Part shown: piece by piece, positions 16,691-25,139 of the stretch
How the letters are laid out: every line of letters begins with the position of its first letter
Numbering within the stretch: the first letter of the stretch is position 1
DNA from: Chryseobacterium indologenes
Lineage (GTDB): Bacteria > Bacteroidota > Bacteroidia > Flavobacteriales > Weeksellaceae
Length of the DNA: 64,000 bases
Direction of reading: 5' to 3'
NCBI GenBank assembly: GCA_001013295.1
Contig: LAZY01000005.1
Location: forward strand, 1-64,000
The notes under the pieces: model-generated
The model's input: only the letters and a program-made list of their open reading frames with translations
Database searches by the model: none
What the model was told of the DNA's origin: nothing
Program-made: the position numbers and the translations under genes

Positions 16691-17302
16691 ATGAACATTA
16701 AAAATATCATATTCGATTTTGGAGGGGTATTGATGGACTGGGATCCGAGATATTTTTTCAAAGATTATTTCAATGATGATGAAAAAATGGAATACTTCCT
16801 GAAAAACATCGCCCAAGATGAATGGAATGTAGAACAGGACAGAGGAAGAAGTCTTGCAGAAGGAACGGAAATTCAGGTGAAGAAATTCCCGGAATGGGAA
16901 AAGGAAATCAGAGCTTTTTATGATAACTGGACCGTAATGCTGAAAAGTGATATTCCTCAGAATGTAGAAGTTCTCAGAAAACTGGCTCACACAGATTATC
17001 ATCTTTTCGGATTGACCAACTGGTCTGCAGAAACCTTTCCCTATGCGCTGGAAAACTATGACTTTTTCCAGATCTTTGATGGTAAAATTGTTGTTTCGGG
17101 AACGGAAAAACTCATCAAACCTGATCCAGAAATCTGGAAGGTGCTATTGGAGAGATACCATATAGAAGCCAATGAATCTATTTTCATTGATGATAATCCG
17201 AAGAATATTGAAATGGCAAAAACTTTGGGTTTTACCACCATTCACGTAACACCGGATACCAACCTTGAGCAGGAACTTGCCGGTTTAGGAGTAAAGATCT
17301 GA
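16691..17302 (+). CDS. HAD-superfamily phosphatase
   Basis: The 203-residue protein has the four HAD motifs: motif I DFGGVL (Asp9 as nucleophile), motif II GLTNWS, motif III Lys in LIKPDPEIW, and motif IV FIDDNPKNIEMA. Residues 15-75 form a helical cap. The DFGGVL form is typical of the sugar- or nucleotide-phosphatase and haloacid-dehalogenase-like group (YihX type). The substrate cannot be read from the sequence. The start MNIKN is preferred over the MSI codons upstream because the decayed copy at 15717 begins at the same residue. Confidence 0.85.
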   Translation: MNIKNIIFDFGGVLMDWDPRYFFKDYFNDDEKMEYFLKNIAQDEWNVEQDRGRSLAEGTEIQVKKFPEWEKEIRAFYDNWTVMLKSDIPQNVEVLRKLAHTDYHLFGLTNWSAETFPYALENYDFFQIFDGKIVVSGTEKLIKPDPEIWKVLLERYHIEANESIFIDDNPKNIEMAKTLGFTTIHVTPDTNLEQELAGLGVKI

Positions 17303-17374
17303 TTATTTTATCTATACCCTATTTTGCCCTCAATTAAGTTATTTTAAGTAATTTGGTTGAGGATTTTTGTAACC

Positions 17375-18043
17375 ATGAAGAAAATTTCACTTTTACTGTT
17401 ATTGGCAGGAGCCTGTTTTCATGCTCAGGATATTGAGAATAAAGCGACTTTCAAAAAAAATGACTGCACGGAGTATTGGGAAAAGGCAGGCATAAGATTT
17501 AAGAAATTCAAAACTGATTATGCTGATATTGAATCTGTTTATGATAAAATCAACAAAATAGCTTTAGATGCAGTTATTAAAAAGGGATATGCCAAAGCTC
17601 TGACGAACAAAAAGACTTATCTCTACATCAAATATATCAATAATATCGCCTATCTTGATCAACATTCCTGCTATGACGGAACCGATCCGGAATACAATTT
17701 TTTAATCTCAAAATTCTGGAATAAAAACGTTCTTGAATATGCCCGTAAAAAATATGGTAAGGACATCTATCTTTCAACCAAAATTCCCCCTGAAGATCTC
17801 AAACTGTATCAGGAGATTGGTATGAGTAATGAAACCTTTGATTATATCGCAAAATATTACGAACCGGAGACCATGAAAGTAAAAATACCAGGCAATCATA
17901 CAAGCGAAATTGGCGCTGCTCATTCAGTCCCTTTCGTTATTACCTTTATAACTCCTTACCAAATTAAAGTGGAAGACCCTAAAACAAATATCATCATCCT
18001 ATATGAATATAAAAATAACAATTGGGAATTGATCAAAGAATAA
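17375..18043 (+). CDS. Secreted protein of unknown function
   Basis: The 222-residue product starts MKKISLLLLLAGACFHAQ, a signal peptide ending at Ala-Gln. The mature part contains CTEYWEKAG, HSCYDGTD and a beta-rich C-terminal end. No known domain is recognised. The frame extends 18 bases upstream to a TTG, but the ATG at 17375 gives a normal signal peptide. Layout resembles the gene at 15935-16654 and they could be distant paralogues. Confidence 0.65.
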   Translation: MKKISLLLLLAGACFHAQDIENKATFKKNDCTEYWEKAGIRFKKFKTDYADIESVYDKINKIALDAVIKKGYAKALTNKKTYLYIKYINNIAYLDQHSCYDGTDPEYNFLISKFWNKNVLEYARKKYGKDIYLSTKIPPEDLKLYQEIGMSNETFDYIAKYYEPETMKVKIPGNHTSEIGAAHSVPFVITFITPYQIKVEDPKTNIIILYEYKNNNWELIKE

Positions 18044-18176
18044 AATTCACAACAAATTATTTTTCACTACCTTAGATTGTCATTTATTACCGCTATAAAG
18101 AAAATGTTTGTGGGTCACAGAAATACCGAACCATAAACAGTTTTAACATTTCGAAACCCATTACAAAATCAAAAAT

Positions 18177-18920
18177 ATGATCCGCTCAATCCTATTAACC
18201 GCATCTCTTATCATCTCAGGAAGTCTTGTCAGTCAAAAGCTTAAAACGGTTTCCTATCAGGATGGTTCACAAAAGCTGAATGGTCTCATCACGTCCAATG
18301 CCGGAAAAAAACTTCCCGGAGTTCTGATTCTCCCTGCCTGGAAAGGAATTGATGAAGAAGCCAAAACGGCAGCTACTGAACTTGAAAAACAGGGCTATAT
18401 CGCCTTCATTGCTGATATTTACGGGGAAGGAAACATCCCGGCAGATAATGAAAATGCTGCTAAAACCTCAGGATATTACAAGAAAAATTATGATGCCTAT
18501 CAGAAAAGAATTTCACTGGCATTAGAGCAACTCAAAAAAAACGGAGCTATTCCGGCGAAGATCGCTGTGATTGGGTATTGTTTCGGGGGAACCGGCGCAT
18601 TAGAATCTGCAAGAGGCAGCTTACCGGTTGCAGGCGTTGTTTCCATCCACGGAAGCCTGGCCAAAGATCAGACGAGGAAAAACGGTTCCATCAGTACCAA
18701 AATCCTTGTTGAAAATCCTGCTGACGACAAAAGTGTAACTCCAGAAGATTACAACAACCTCATCAAAGAAATGAATGAAGGAAATGCCGACTGGCAGATC
18801 ATCACTTATGCTCATTCAAAACACACGTTCACCGATCCGAAATCACCGGATTATAATGAAATCATGGCCAAAAGAGCATGGAACCATACACTGATGTTTT
18901 TGAAAGAGATATTGAAATAA
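18177..18920 (+). CDS. Secreted dienelactone hydrolase family protein
   Basis: The 247-residue protein has a signal peptide (MIRSILLTASLIISGSLVSQ) and a full dienelactone-hydrolase fold: GVLILPAWKGID (oxyanion region), the nucleophile elbow GYCFGG with Cys rather than Ser, an Asp in ENPADDKSVTPED, and the catalytic His in YAHSKHTFTDP. The usual length of the family is ~230-250. Export sets it apart from cytosolic carboxymethylenebutenolidases. The natural substrate is unknown. Confidence 0.85.
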   Translation: MIRSILLTASLIISGSLVSQKLKTVSYQDGSQKLNGLITSNAGKKLPGVLILPAWKGIDEEAKTAATELEKQGYIAFIADIYGEGNIPADNENAAKTSGYYKKNYDAYQKRISLALEQLKKNGAIPAKIAVIGYCFGGTGALESARGSLPVAGVVSIHGSLAKDQTRKNGSISTKILVENPADDKSVTPEDYNNLIKEMNEGNADWQIITYAHSKHTFTDPKSPDYNEIMAKRAWNHTLMFLKEILK

Positions 18921-18924
18921 TATT

Positions 18925-19026
18925 TTCAATGTAACAGTCTAACAGTCTAACAGTTTAGCAATGTACCAATACTTTTGTGTGAAACATTATTGGTACATTG
19001 TTATATTGCTATATTGTTACATTGAA
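18925..19026. repeat. Long imperfect inverted repeat, probable bidirectional terminator
   Basis: Outer arms TTCAATGTAAC / GTTACATTGAA (18925-18935, 19016-19026) and inner arms CAATGTACCAATA / TATTGGTACATTG (18959-18971, 18988-19000) are perfect inverted pairs. Between them are short tandem units (TAACAGTC repeated on the left, TATATTG on the right). It fills the gap between convergent genes ending at 18920 and 19029. Confidence 0.7.
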
Positions 19027-19028
19027 TA

Positions 19029-19397
19029 TTATGCCTCTTCCCTGTTCACCAATTCCATAGAAAATGCAGGAAGGCAGATTGCAAGATATTCACAGGGATC
19101 TGAGAATGGGTTACTGTAACGGATTCGGGCTCCTTTTTCAATAAGAATGCTTTGTCCTTTTTCCAATACCACAATCTCGCCGTCTATTTCAAACTGTTTT
19201 TTTCCTGAAATGACATAGGTGAATTCATCAAACTCAGGTGTCTGATGAGGTTCGCTCCAATCCGGAGGCGCTACCATATGAGCGATGGAAACATTAGAAT
19301 TGCCTGTAGAGTTTCCCCAATGTTCTTCGATAAGCTTTCCGTCGGTAGTAGGCACTACAAATGGTGATTGCTGGATCTTATATTTTTTCATTTCCAA
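19029..19397 (-). CDS. Cupin-domain protein
   Basis: This 122-residue protein has the single-domain cupin pattern: motif 1 around PHQTPEFDEFTYVISGKKQFEIDG (with His, Glu/Asp) and motif 2 around GARIRYSNPF. Its first metal His-x-His is not complete, so metal binding is uncertain. Function unknown; cupins of this size are often small-molecule binding enzymes or sensors. The start overlaps the end of the upstream GNAT gene by 10 bases, so the two are translationally coupled. Confidence 0.75.
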   Translation of the reverse strand: MEMKKYKIQQSPFVVPTTDGKLIEEHWGNSTGNSNVSIAHMVAPPDWSEPHQTPEFDEFTYVISGKKQFEIDGEIVVLEKGQSILIEKGARIRYSNPFSDPCEYLAICLPAFSMELVNREEA

Positions 19398-19915
19398 TCT
19401 TCTTTTTTGATTTCATATACAAAATTAGTGCGGGTGGGTTCGGCGAAATACGCCACTTCTTCCTCTGCTATTTTTATCCCTCCCAGTCTTTCCAAAGCGG
19501 TTTGTGAACGGAAGTTTTCTTTCCCGATATGGAAGTGAACTTTGTCTACAAACTGGAAAATATAATCCAGCATCAGTTTCTTTATCTGTGGATTGATTCC
19601 TTTCCCCCAGGATTTGGTTCCGTAAAAAGTATAGCCAATGAAAATATGATTGTCACTTTCATCGAAGTTGTAATAGCGGCTGCTTCCCAATACTTCCCCG
19701 GTTGCTTTTTCTACAATTTTAAAAGCGCCCTTACTCTCCATAGCTCCTTTGAAAAAGCTTTCAAAAACTTCTCTTTTGTACCGATCCTTATTGGGATGCT
19801 GTTCCCAGACTCTGGGATCGGAAGCTACTTCATATAAAGACTCAAAATCCCCTTGTTGTAAGGGGATTAACTGATAGTCTTCGTTCTCTAAAACAGATTG
19901 AACAGAAAAATTCAT
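19388..19915 (-). CDS. GNAT N-acetyltransferase (RimJ/RimL type)
   Basis: The 175-residue protein shows the RimJ/RimL layout: LIPLQQGDFESLYEVASDP at the start, FKIVEKATGEVLGSSRYYN, the acetyl-CoA loop region TKSWGKGINPQIKKLMLDYIF, and NFRSQTALERLGG near the end. It would transfer an acetyl group to a protein N-terminus or small amine. It overlaps the cupin gene downstream and lies 1 base from the DUF2911 gene upstream, so the three probably form one operon. Confidence 0.85.
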   Translation of the reverse strand: MNFSVQSVLENEDYQLIPLQQGDFESLYEVASDPRVWEQHPNKDRYKREVFESFFKGAMESKGAFKIVEKATGEVLGSSRYYNFDESDNHIFIGYTFYGTKSWGKGINPQIKKLMLDYIFQFVDKVHFHIGKENFRSQTALERLGGIKIAEEEVAYFAEPTRTNFVYEIKKEDWK

Positions 19916-19916
19916 C

Positions 19917-20519
19917 TTAGCTCTTTTTAGTAGAATCTGATTCTATTTTTTTGATCTCTTTCAATTTGTCAGAAATCTTGATCACCGTATCCAGTTTGGA
20001 AGGCTTCAATGGAACTTCAGCCTGGGCCATATCCCATTTGATCACAAGGTTTCCTGAGTTTTCATCGGTAGGATTCAGGGTGATCTCAAACCACTCCTGT
20101 TTGTCTGCCAGCTGGTTTACTGGTACCGTAACATCTACTACGTCCTGTTTAGGATCGTAAGTATACGCACCCCATTGCTGGAAGTCTTTGTTCAGAATAA
20201 CTTTCCATTCCTTTTCTGTAGGAACGATGAATAGTCCGTATGTTCCTGCAGGAACTATTTTCCCACCAAAACTAACAGCCTGTCCGAAGGTAATTTTTGT
20301 AGAAGAGTTCGCTCCCGCTCTCCAAACCTGTCCATAAGGAACCAGCTCTCCAAATATCTTACGTCCTTTCACTCCTGGTCTTCCGTAGTCGATCGAAATT
20401 TTGGACATTGAAAACTGCTGTTCCACTTTCTGACGCGGGCTCGCTGCCGGTACAGAATAGTCCTGTGCAAAACTGAATGCTGAAACTGAGATGCAAACTG
20501 CTGCTAATAACTTTTTCAC
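19917..20519 (-). CDS. DUF2911 secreted protein
   Basis: From a GTG at 20519 the product is 200 residues with a signal peptide (KKLLAAVCISVSAFSFAQ). The mature part matches DUF2911: SPRQKVEQQFSMSKISIDYGRPGVKGRKIFG, VWRAGANSSTKITF, VPAGTYGLFIVPTEKEWKVILN. Such proteins are abundant and exported in Bacteroidota; function is not established. The frame is open for 11 more codons upstream, but the GTG gives a normal signal peptide. It heads the DUF2911-GNAT-cupin operon. Confidence 0.85.
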   Translation of the reverse strand: MKKLLAAVCISVSAFSFAQDYSVPAASPRQKVEQQFSMSKISIDYGRPGVKGRKIFGELVPYGQVWRAGANSSTKITFGQAVSFGGKIVPAGTYGLFIVPTEKEWKVILNKDFQQWGAYTYDPKQDVVDVTVPVNQLADKQEWFEITLNPTDENSGNLVIKWDMAQAEVPLKPSKLDTVIKISDKLKEIKKIESDSTKKS

Positions 20520-20646
20520 GTGTAAATTTTTGTTTAAAATTACAAAAATCAAAACGAAATAGCTTTCTCTATATTCAATATTTTTTTGTTTTCGATATTA
20601 TTCTATCAGTCTATTATTTTAGAAAAATTCTTTTTAGAATCTATGA

Positions 20647-21252
20647 CTAACTGTTGAAGATTTTACTTTTCCTGATAGGTTTTCCTTTTCTAAGTTGTAT
20701 TGAATGATAAACCGAAGGAACATCATTTGTCCATTCTTTCAGTATTAAAAGAATCGCAATAATTTCCGCTCTGGTCAGCAATCCGATCCAGAAGCAAAGG
20801 TTAAATAATACAACTGACTGACATTGTAAAATAACCTGAATAAGGGTTGCGAAAAGTAATAATGTCCAGACCTTGGCTCCTATGGAATGAGTCGCTACCT
20901 CTTTTTTAAACTTTAAAAAACTGACGATATAAATCAGGCATTCTGCCCCTATAAGAATGATAAGTTTAGAGGCATTGTTATTGAAAAATTCTCGACACTG
21001 GATGTAAGTGGCAACTCCCACCGAAATAAAGAAAACCTGATCAACGGTAGAATCCAGACGACGGATCTTCTGGGTTGAAATATTGAGATATCTTGCTATA
21101 ATTCCATCAAAAATATCCGTTAATAACCCAACTGATAAAAGAACAATAGCGATGGTTTGATAATATTCAATTTTAAGGATGCTTAAAGCAATCATGACAA
21201 AACCTATAATAAGCCTTGAAAAAATTAAGAGAACGGGAATTTTTGATTTCAT
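20647..21252 (-). CDS. CDP-alcohol phosphatidyltransferase family protein
   Basis: The 201-residue integral membrane protein carries the catalytic motif D-x2-D-G-x2-A-R-x8-...-D-x3-D at residues 46-71 (DIFDGIIAR, then RRLDSTVDQ). All four Asp are present, but the Gly normally found four residues before the third Asp is Ile63. About five to six hydrophobic segments follow. Family members swap CMP for an alcohol to make phospholipids such as phosphatidylglycerol phosphate. The acceptor alcohol cannot be predicted. Monocistronic. Confidence 0.8.
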   Translation of the reverse strand: MKSKIPVLLIFSRLIIGFVMIALSILKIEYYQTIAIVLLSVGLLTDIFDGIIARYLNISTQKIRRLDSTVDQVFFISVGVATYIQCREFFNNNASKLIILIGAECLIYIVSFLKFKKEVATHSIGAKVWTLLLFATLIQVILQCQSVVLFNLCFWIGLLTRAEIIAILLILKEWTNDVPSVYHSIQLRKGKPIRKSKIFNS

Positions 21253-21309
21253 AAATAAGTAGAATCCAGAAGCTGTAAAAAGTTAATTATAAGGCAATTT
21301 CAAAAAGGA

Positions 21310-21822
21310 TTAGAATAAAATAGCTTTTTCCAGTTCCAGAAGCTTTTGTTTTCTCCAGATTCCGCCTGCGTAGCCTACCAATTCTCCATTTGAGCCTATC
21401 ACGCGGTGACACGGAATTAAAATGGCAATTTTGTTGATTCCATTAGCGGTTCCTACCGCACGTATTGCCTTTGGATTACCCAGGAGTTCTGATTGTTGTT
21501 TGTAAGTCCGGATTTCACCCATCGGAATTTCACGCAGCAGCTGCCATACTTTTTCCTGAAATTCGGTTCCTGTTGTAAACAATGGAACATCAAAACGGCT
21601 TCTTTTTCCGTCAAAATATTCTATCAGCTCTTCTTCCAGCTGTCTGAAGTGGGAATGCTCTTTTTCTACAATATCAGCTTTCAGAGCTTTGGAAAGAGCT
21701 TTTAATTGTTTTTCAATAGTCTTACGGTCAGTGAATTCCAAAAGGCAGATGCCCTGGTCTACGGCACAAGCGACCATTTCCCCGAGTGGAGTTTGTATTG
21801 TTTTCTGATGTATGATTTCCAT
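21310..21822 (-). CDS. ogt: Methylated-DNA-[protein]-cysteine S-methyltransferase
   Basis: The 170-residue protein has the AGT active site IPCHRVIGSNG with Cys138, preceded by TGTEFQEKVWQLLREIPMGEIRTY (HTH) and RAVGTANGINKIAILIPCHR, and followed by LVGYAGGIWRKQKLL. It removes alkyl groups from O6-alkylguanine by a suicide transfer to Cys. The length is that of stand-alone Ogt, without the Ada regulatory domain. Confidence 0.93.
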   Translation of the reverse strand: MEIIHQKTIQTPLGEMVACAVDQGICLLEFTDRKTIEKQLKALSKALKADIVEKEHSHFRQLEEELIEYFDGKRSRFDVPLFTTGTEFQEKVWQLLREIPMGEIRTYKQQSELLGNPKAIRAVGTANGINKIAILIPCHRVIGSNGELVGYAGGIWRKQKLLELEKAILF

Positions 21823-21856
21823 TAGTTTAAAATTACACTTTTTTGGAAATCATATC

Positions 21857-22408
21857 TTATTTTTTATGTGTTAAAATTCTTTTGATCTGTAAAATATGTC
21901 TTTCATTATGATAAATCACAAACCGGAAAGTATCACCCAGCTTCAGTTTGATCAGTTTTGAGATACTGACCCCTGTTTTTACTCTCCCAAGGTCAACATG
22001 TCTGGCTTCTTCCAACAGCTTCAGTAATTGTTCCTGCTGATTGATAAACTTATCGATCACATTTTTGTTCAGCTGACTGTGAATAGGATTCATTGTTTTA
22101 AGCGTTTTCATCTTATTCAGTTTTTCTTTGGGAAGCATACTGTTCGCAAAATAGTTTCCCAGAATTCCGGGTTTAAAATAGGGTTGTGAAGACTTTTCGG
22201 CTGAAGAAATATTGCGGCTTATTTCAGGAATATAAAAATCTCCATATCGGTTGAGGTGTTCCAGACATTCCAATGCACTCCAGCTGTCTTCAGAAGCTCT
22301 GAAATTCAGGTCAGACTCTGACTTTACCGATAATGTTTCCGCAAAGGATAAATGCTGGGCTGTTCTGTTTTTTAATTCATCCAATAATTCCGAGGTTGAT
22401 ATTTTCAT
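21857..22408 (-). CDS. DinB-family protein
   Basis: The 183-residue protein is mostly four long helices with the DinB pattern: WSALECLEHLNRYGDFYIPEI early (first metal His) and VIYHNERHILQIKRIL at the C-terminus (two further His). The family includes bacillithiol transferases and other metal-dependent thiol transferases. Function here is unknown. It lies 35 bases upstream of ogt on the same strand, perhaps an operon linked to alkylation damage, though that is only suggestive. Confidence 0.8.
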   Translation of the reverse strand: MKISTSELLDELKNRTAQHLSFAETLSVKSESDLNFRASEDSWSALECLEHLNRYGDFYIPEISRNISSAEKSSQPYFKPGILGNYFANSMLPKEKLNKMKTLKTMNPIHSQLNKNVIDKFINQQEQLLKLLEEARHVDLGRVKTGVSISKLIKLKLGDTFRFVIYHNERHILQIKRILTHKK

Positions 22409-22461
22409 TATTTTTTTTATACAAATATCCTGATATGATGATTCTTAAATCTTGACTGAAC

Positions 22462-22980
22462 TCAAGATTTTTTGAGTCTTGACAGAGTTTCCGGTGACAT
22501 TCTCAGATAATTAGCAATGTATTTATTGGGAACTTCCTGAAACAATTTGGGACTTCGCTTCAAAACACGTTCATAACGTTCCGCAGGAGCATTGATCAAT
22601 AGGTCTTTTTCTCTTTCCAGCTGTTGAAGCACCAGATCCTCCAGGACATTCATCCAAAACCTCATGGACTCTTCACCCGACTGGATAAATTCATAGAAAT
22701 CTTTTTTGAAAGCTATTTTTACCGTAGTTTTCTTTATGGCCTGGATATAAAGATCTGAGGGTTTTCCGGAAAGAAAAGAATCCAGAGCAACAATAATATT
22801 CCCGGTATAGCCGAAGCGGATGATTCTTTCCTCCTGATCATCGATCATATAGATTCTTACACTTCCATTTTCTATAAAATAAATATGGGTATCCGTACTT
22901 CCTGAGATCTTCAGAAATTCATTTCTTTTGAACTCTTTTTTTTCCCAGTGAATCCCGCTTTGAAGCAATTTTTCTACCAT
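22462..22980 (-). CDS. Crp/Fnr-family transcription regulator
   Basis: The 172-residue protein has a cyclic-nucleotide-binding-like domain (EFKRNEFLKISGSTDTHIYFIENGSVRIYM, residues 16-46) followed by a dimer helix and a short HTH (PNKYIANYLRMSPETLSRLKKS). It is shorter than full Crp (~210) because the C-terminal wing is reduced, a common Bacteroidota form. The effector is unknown; no Fnr cysteines are seen. It is divergent from the gene at 23048 and may regulate it. Confidence 0.85.
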   Translation of the reverse strand: MVEKLLQSGIHWEKKEFKRNEFLKISGSTDTHIYFIENGSVRIYMIDDQEERIIRFGYTGNIIVALDSFLSGKPSDLYIQAIKKTTVKIAFKKDFYEFIQSGEESMRFWMNVLEDLVLQQLEREKDLLINAPAERYERVLKRSPKLFQEVPNKYIANYLRMSPETLSRLKKS

Positions 22981-23047
22981 TCCATTTTAGTATTTGCTGT
23001 TCCAAAGATAATCGGTAATTTTAAAGGTTTAAACACTAATCACTAGA

Positions 23048-23899
23048 ATGCTCAAAAAAACAGCCTTTTTTATGCTCCTTTCTGCCGGATTTTTTGGTAT
23101 AAAGGCTCAGCAAAAGATTCCTTTCCGGATTACAAAACAGAATAACATCATTGTAAAAACTCTGGTCAATCAAAAAGACTCTCTTCACCTGATGTTTCAG
23201 ATCGCGATGAAGGACTGTGCTATTTCTCCTGCCCGACAGCGAAAGGCAGATCATATTATTTTCAATAAAGAAGAAATCAGTGATCACAATACGGTACAGA
23301 TTGGCCAATTGACTCTGAAAAATGTACGTTTTTTTGATAATGAGCTAAGCGGAAACGAGTCTGACGGAAAAATCGGAACGGGACTCTTTGAAGGAAAGAT
23401 GTTTAAAATAGACTATGACAACAACCAGTTTGTGATTTATGACCAGAAACCGGATCTGAAAGATTTCCAGCCTGTTCAGACCATTTTTGATCATGATGCC
23501 TTTTATATTTCCGGCGATAATGTTATTGATGGAAAACAGCAGCAGGAAGCCTATTTTGCCCTTCAGTCCGGCTATTCGGGAGGAATTCTGTACAGTAACA
23601 GTTTTGCTGAAGAAAAAGAACTGGATACAAAACTGAAAGTAATAGGTGAAAAAACACTAAAAAATTCCAAAGGCCAGAGTCTGATTACGAAACAGGCTGT
23701 TCTTCCTTTTTTTAAACTGGGCAATATCGTGTTTAAAGATCTCTCTGTAGGATTTTTCGCAGGTGATCTCAAGACACAGAATGTGAGCTATTTCGGAGCA
23801 GATATGCTTCGCAGGTTTATATGGGTCTTTGATGCTGACAGAAAAATGGCCTACATCAAGCCAAGTAAATATTTCTCAGAACCTTATTACAAACTATAA
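23048..23899 (+). CDS. Secreted aspartyl-protease-like protein lacking both catalytic Asp
   Basis: The 283-residue protein has a signal peptide (cleavage near IKAQ) and the same length and layout as the retropepsin-like protein at 7277-8128. At the two expected DTG/DSG positions it has FQIA (Gln51) and LQSGYSG (Gln173), so both catalytic aspartates are replaced by Gln. The hydrophobic-Gly support motif survives (DGKIGTGLF, 106-114). It is probably a binding or inhibitory pseudo-protease. It is divergent from the Crp/Fnr gene. Confidence 0.65.
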   Translation: MLKKTAFFMLLSAGFFGIKAQQKIPFRITKQNNIIVKTLVNQKDSLHLMFQIAMKDCAISPARQRKADHIIFNKEEISDHNTVQIGQLTLKNVRFFDNELSGNESDGKIGTGLFEGKMFKIDYDNNQFVIYDQKPDLKDFQPVQTIFDHDAFYISGDNVIDGKQQQEAYFALQSGYSGGILYSNSFAEEKELDTKLKVIGEKTLKNSKGQSLITKQAVLPFFKLGNIVFKDLSVGFFAGDLKTQNVSYFGADMLRRFIWVFDADRKMAYIKPSKYFSEPYYKL

Positions 23900-23934
23900 G
23901 ATAATTTAAAACAATATTAATGCAAAGAAAGCTT

Positions 23935-24951
23935 ATGAAGATCAGAACATCTATATTACTTCTATCCCTTCCACTGGCTATTATCAGCTGCAGTAAAGAA
24001 GAAAAGAAAGCTGCAGACAGTACAGCAAAACCAAGTGTTGACTCTATTAAAACAGCAAAAGTTGAAGACAAAATAGACTATATCCATTTTAATATCTATA
24101 ATGTCTCCATGATGTCTTCTGCGCAGAACAATGAACTGGCAGATGTATTTATTTCCGTCTCAGACCTCTATAATGAACCTCACCCTATACAGGAAGACCT
24201 TTTTAAAAAACAAAAAAATGTTTCTTTTGCTCAGATGCAGTGTCTGGAGCTCGATCCGGCACACAGAAAGAAAATGCTGAATGGTCTTCATCTTGCTGAA
24301 AATGACTCTCTGTTCCTTTACAATTATGAATTCAACAAACTTCAGAAAATACCATTAAACAAACTGAAGGCGGTTGCCTATTTAAGCCCTTATACCATGG
24401 AAGGGGAAGATCTGGATGCATCTTACTATATGCTTGGATTCCAGCTTGCCACCAAACAAAGCAATGATGTTTATGACCAATACAGTAATGCCGTTGCTTA
24501 TTTCGGGAATAAAAATCCATTCGTTGAAGGTAAAATGAAAGTCATCTCATGGAAAAAAGCGGATGCTGATATTTCAAAAAAGTATTTTACCCAATCGAAG
24601 CTGAAATTCGGGAAAACCTATCAGGCTCAATATGAAAAACTGAACTATTATCTGCAGGATTATCTTGAAGAAGAAGCGGTCATGGAGCGTAAACTGGTTG
24701 TCATTAACGATCACAATGAGAAAATATTTGAAAAAACATATACAACAGCAGGAAGCGACGGTGCAGAATTTTCTCCGCTTAACGCAATAGAAACCGATGG
24801 AGCCAATGCTATTCAGTGGACAGGCTATCTCTTCAAAGGAAAGCCTGCGGTAGCTTTCGGATTTCTTGCTCCATCTTTCGGGTGTCCTTCGATCACATTT
24901 TTGGATAAGAAAGAGAAGGAGCTTACAATTAATTGTGATAACAGGCATTAA
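23935..24951 (+). CDS. Lipoprotein of unknown function
   Basis: The product has a lipoprotein signal (MKIRTSILLLSLPLAIISC, lipobox Cys19) followed by a charged, disordered linker rich in Lys/Asp/Ser and a globular domain with two late Cys (SFGCPSITFL, LTINCDNRH) that could form a disulfide. No known domain is recognised. It is 35 bases downstream of the pseudo-protease gene, likely in the same transcript. The start at 23935 is preferred over 23920 for the signal peptide. Confidence 0.65.
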   Translation: MKIRTSILLLSLPLAIISCSKEEKKAADSTAKPSVDSIKTAKVEDKIDYIHFNIYNVSMMSSAQNNELADVFISVSDLYNEPHPIQEDLFKKQKNVSFAQMQCLELDPAHRKKMLNGLHLAENDSLFLYNYEFNKLQKIPLNKLKAVAYLSPYTMEGEDLDASYYMLGFQLATKQSNDVYDQYSNAVAYFGNKNPFVEGKMKVISWKKADADISKKYFTQSKLKFGKTYQAQYEKLNYYLQDYLEEEAVMERKLVVINDHNEKIFEKTYTTAGSDGAEFSPLNAIETDGANAIQWTGYLFKGKPAVAFGFLAPSFGCPSITFLDKKEKELTINCDNRH

Positions 24952-24993
24952 TCAATAGTCTTACGCAAACCTTGCGAGATAAAAAAATACTTC

Positions 24994-25030
24994 AAAAAGC
25001 AAATCTGTGAATATGCAGATTTGCTTTTTT
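24994..25030 (+). terminator. Strong terminator after the lipoprotein gene
   Basis: AAAAAGCAAATCTG and CAGATTTGCTTTTTT form a perfect stem of about 14 bp with an 8-base loop, followed by TTTTATTT. Confidence 0.85.
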
Positions 25031-25089
25031 ATTTACAGAAGCTTAATACACAGCATTTTATCATCAATTTTAAATTTATATTTTTTTAA

Positions 25090-25121
25090 TTTGCATTTAA
25101 TAAGCGCGCTTACTATATTTG
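25090..25121 (+). promoter_or_regulatory. Bacteroidota-type promoter of the SRPBCC-EVE-MarR operon
   Basis: TTTG (25090-25093), exactly 20 bases, then TATATTTG (25114-25121), a textbook match to the Bacteroidota consensus, lie 19 bases upstream of the ATG at 25140. The spacer holds AAGCGCGCTT, a perfect 10-bp palindrome that could be an operator. Confidence 0.75.
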
Positions 25122-25139
25122 CACATATAAAATATTATT

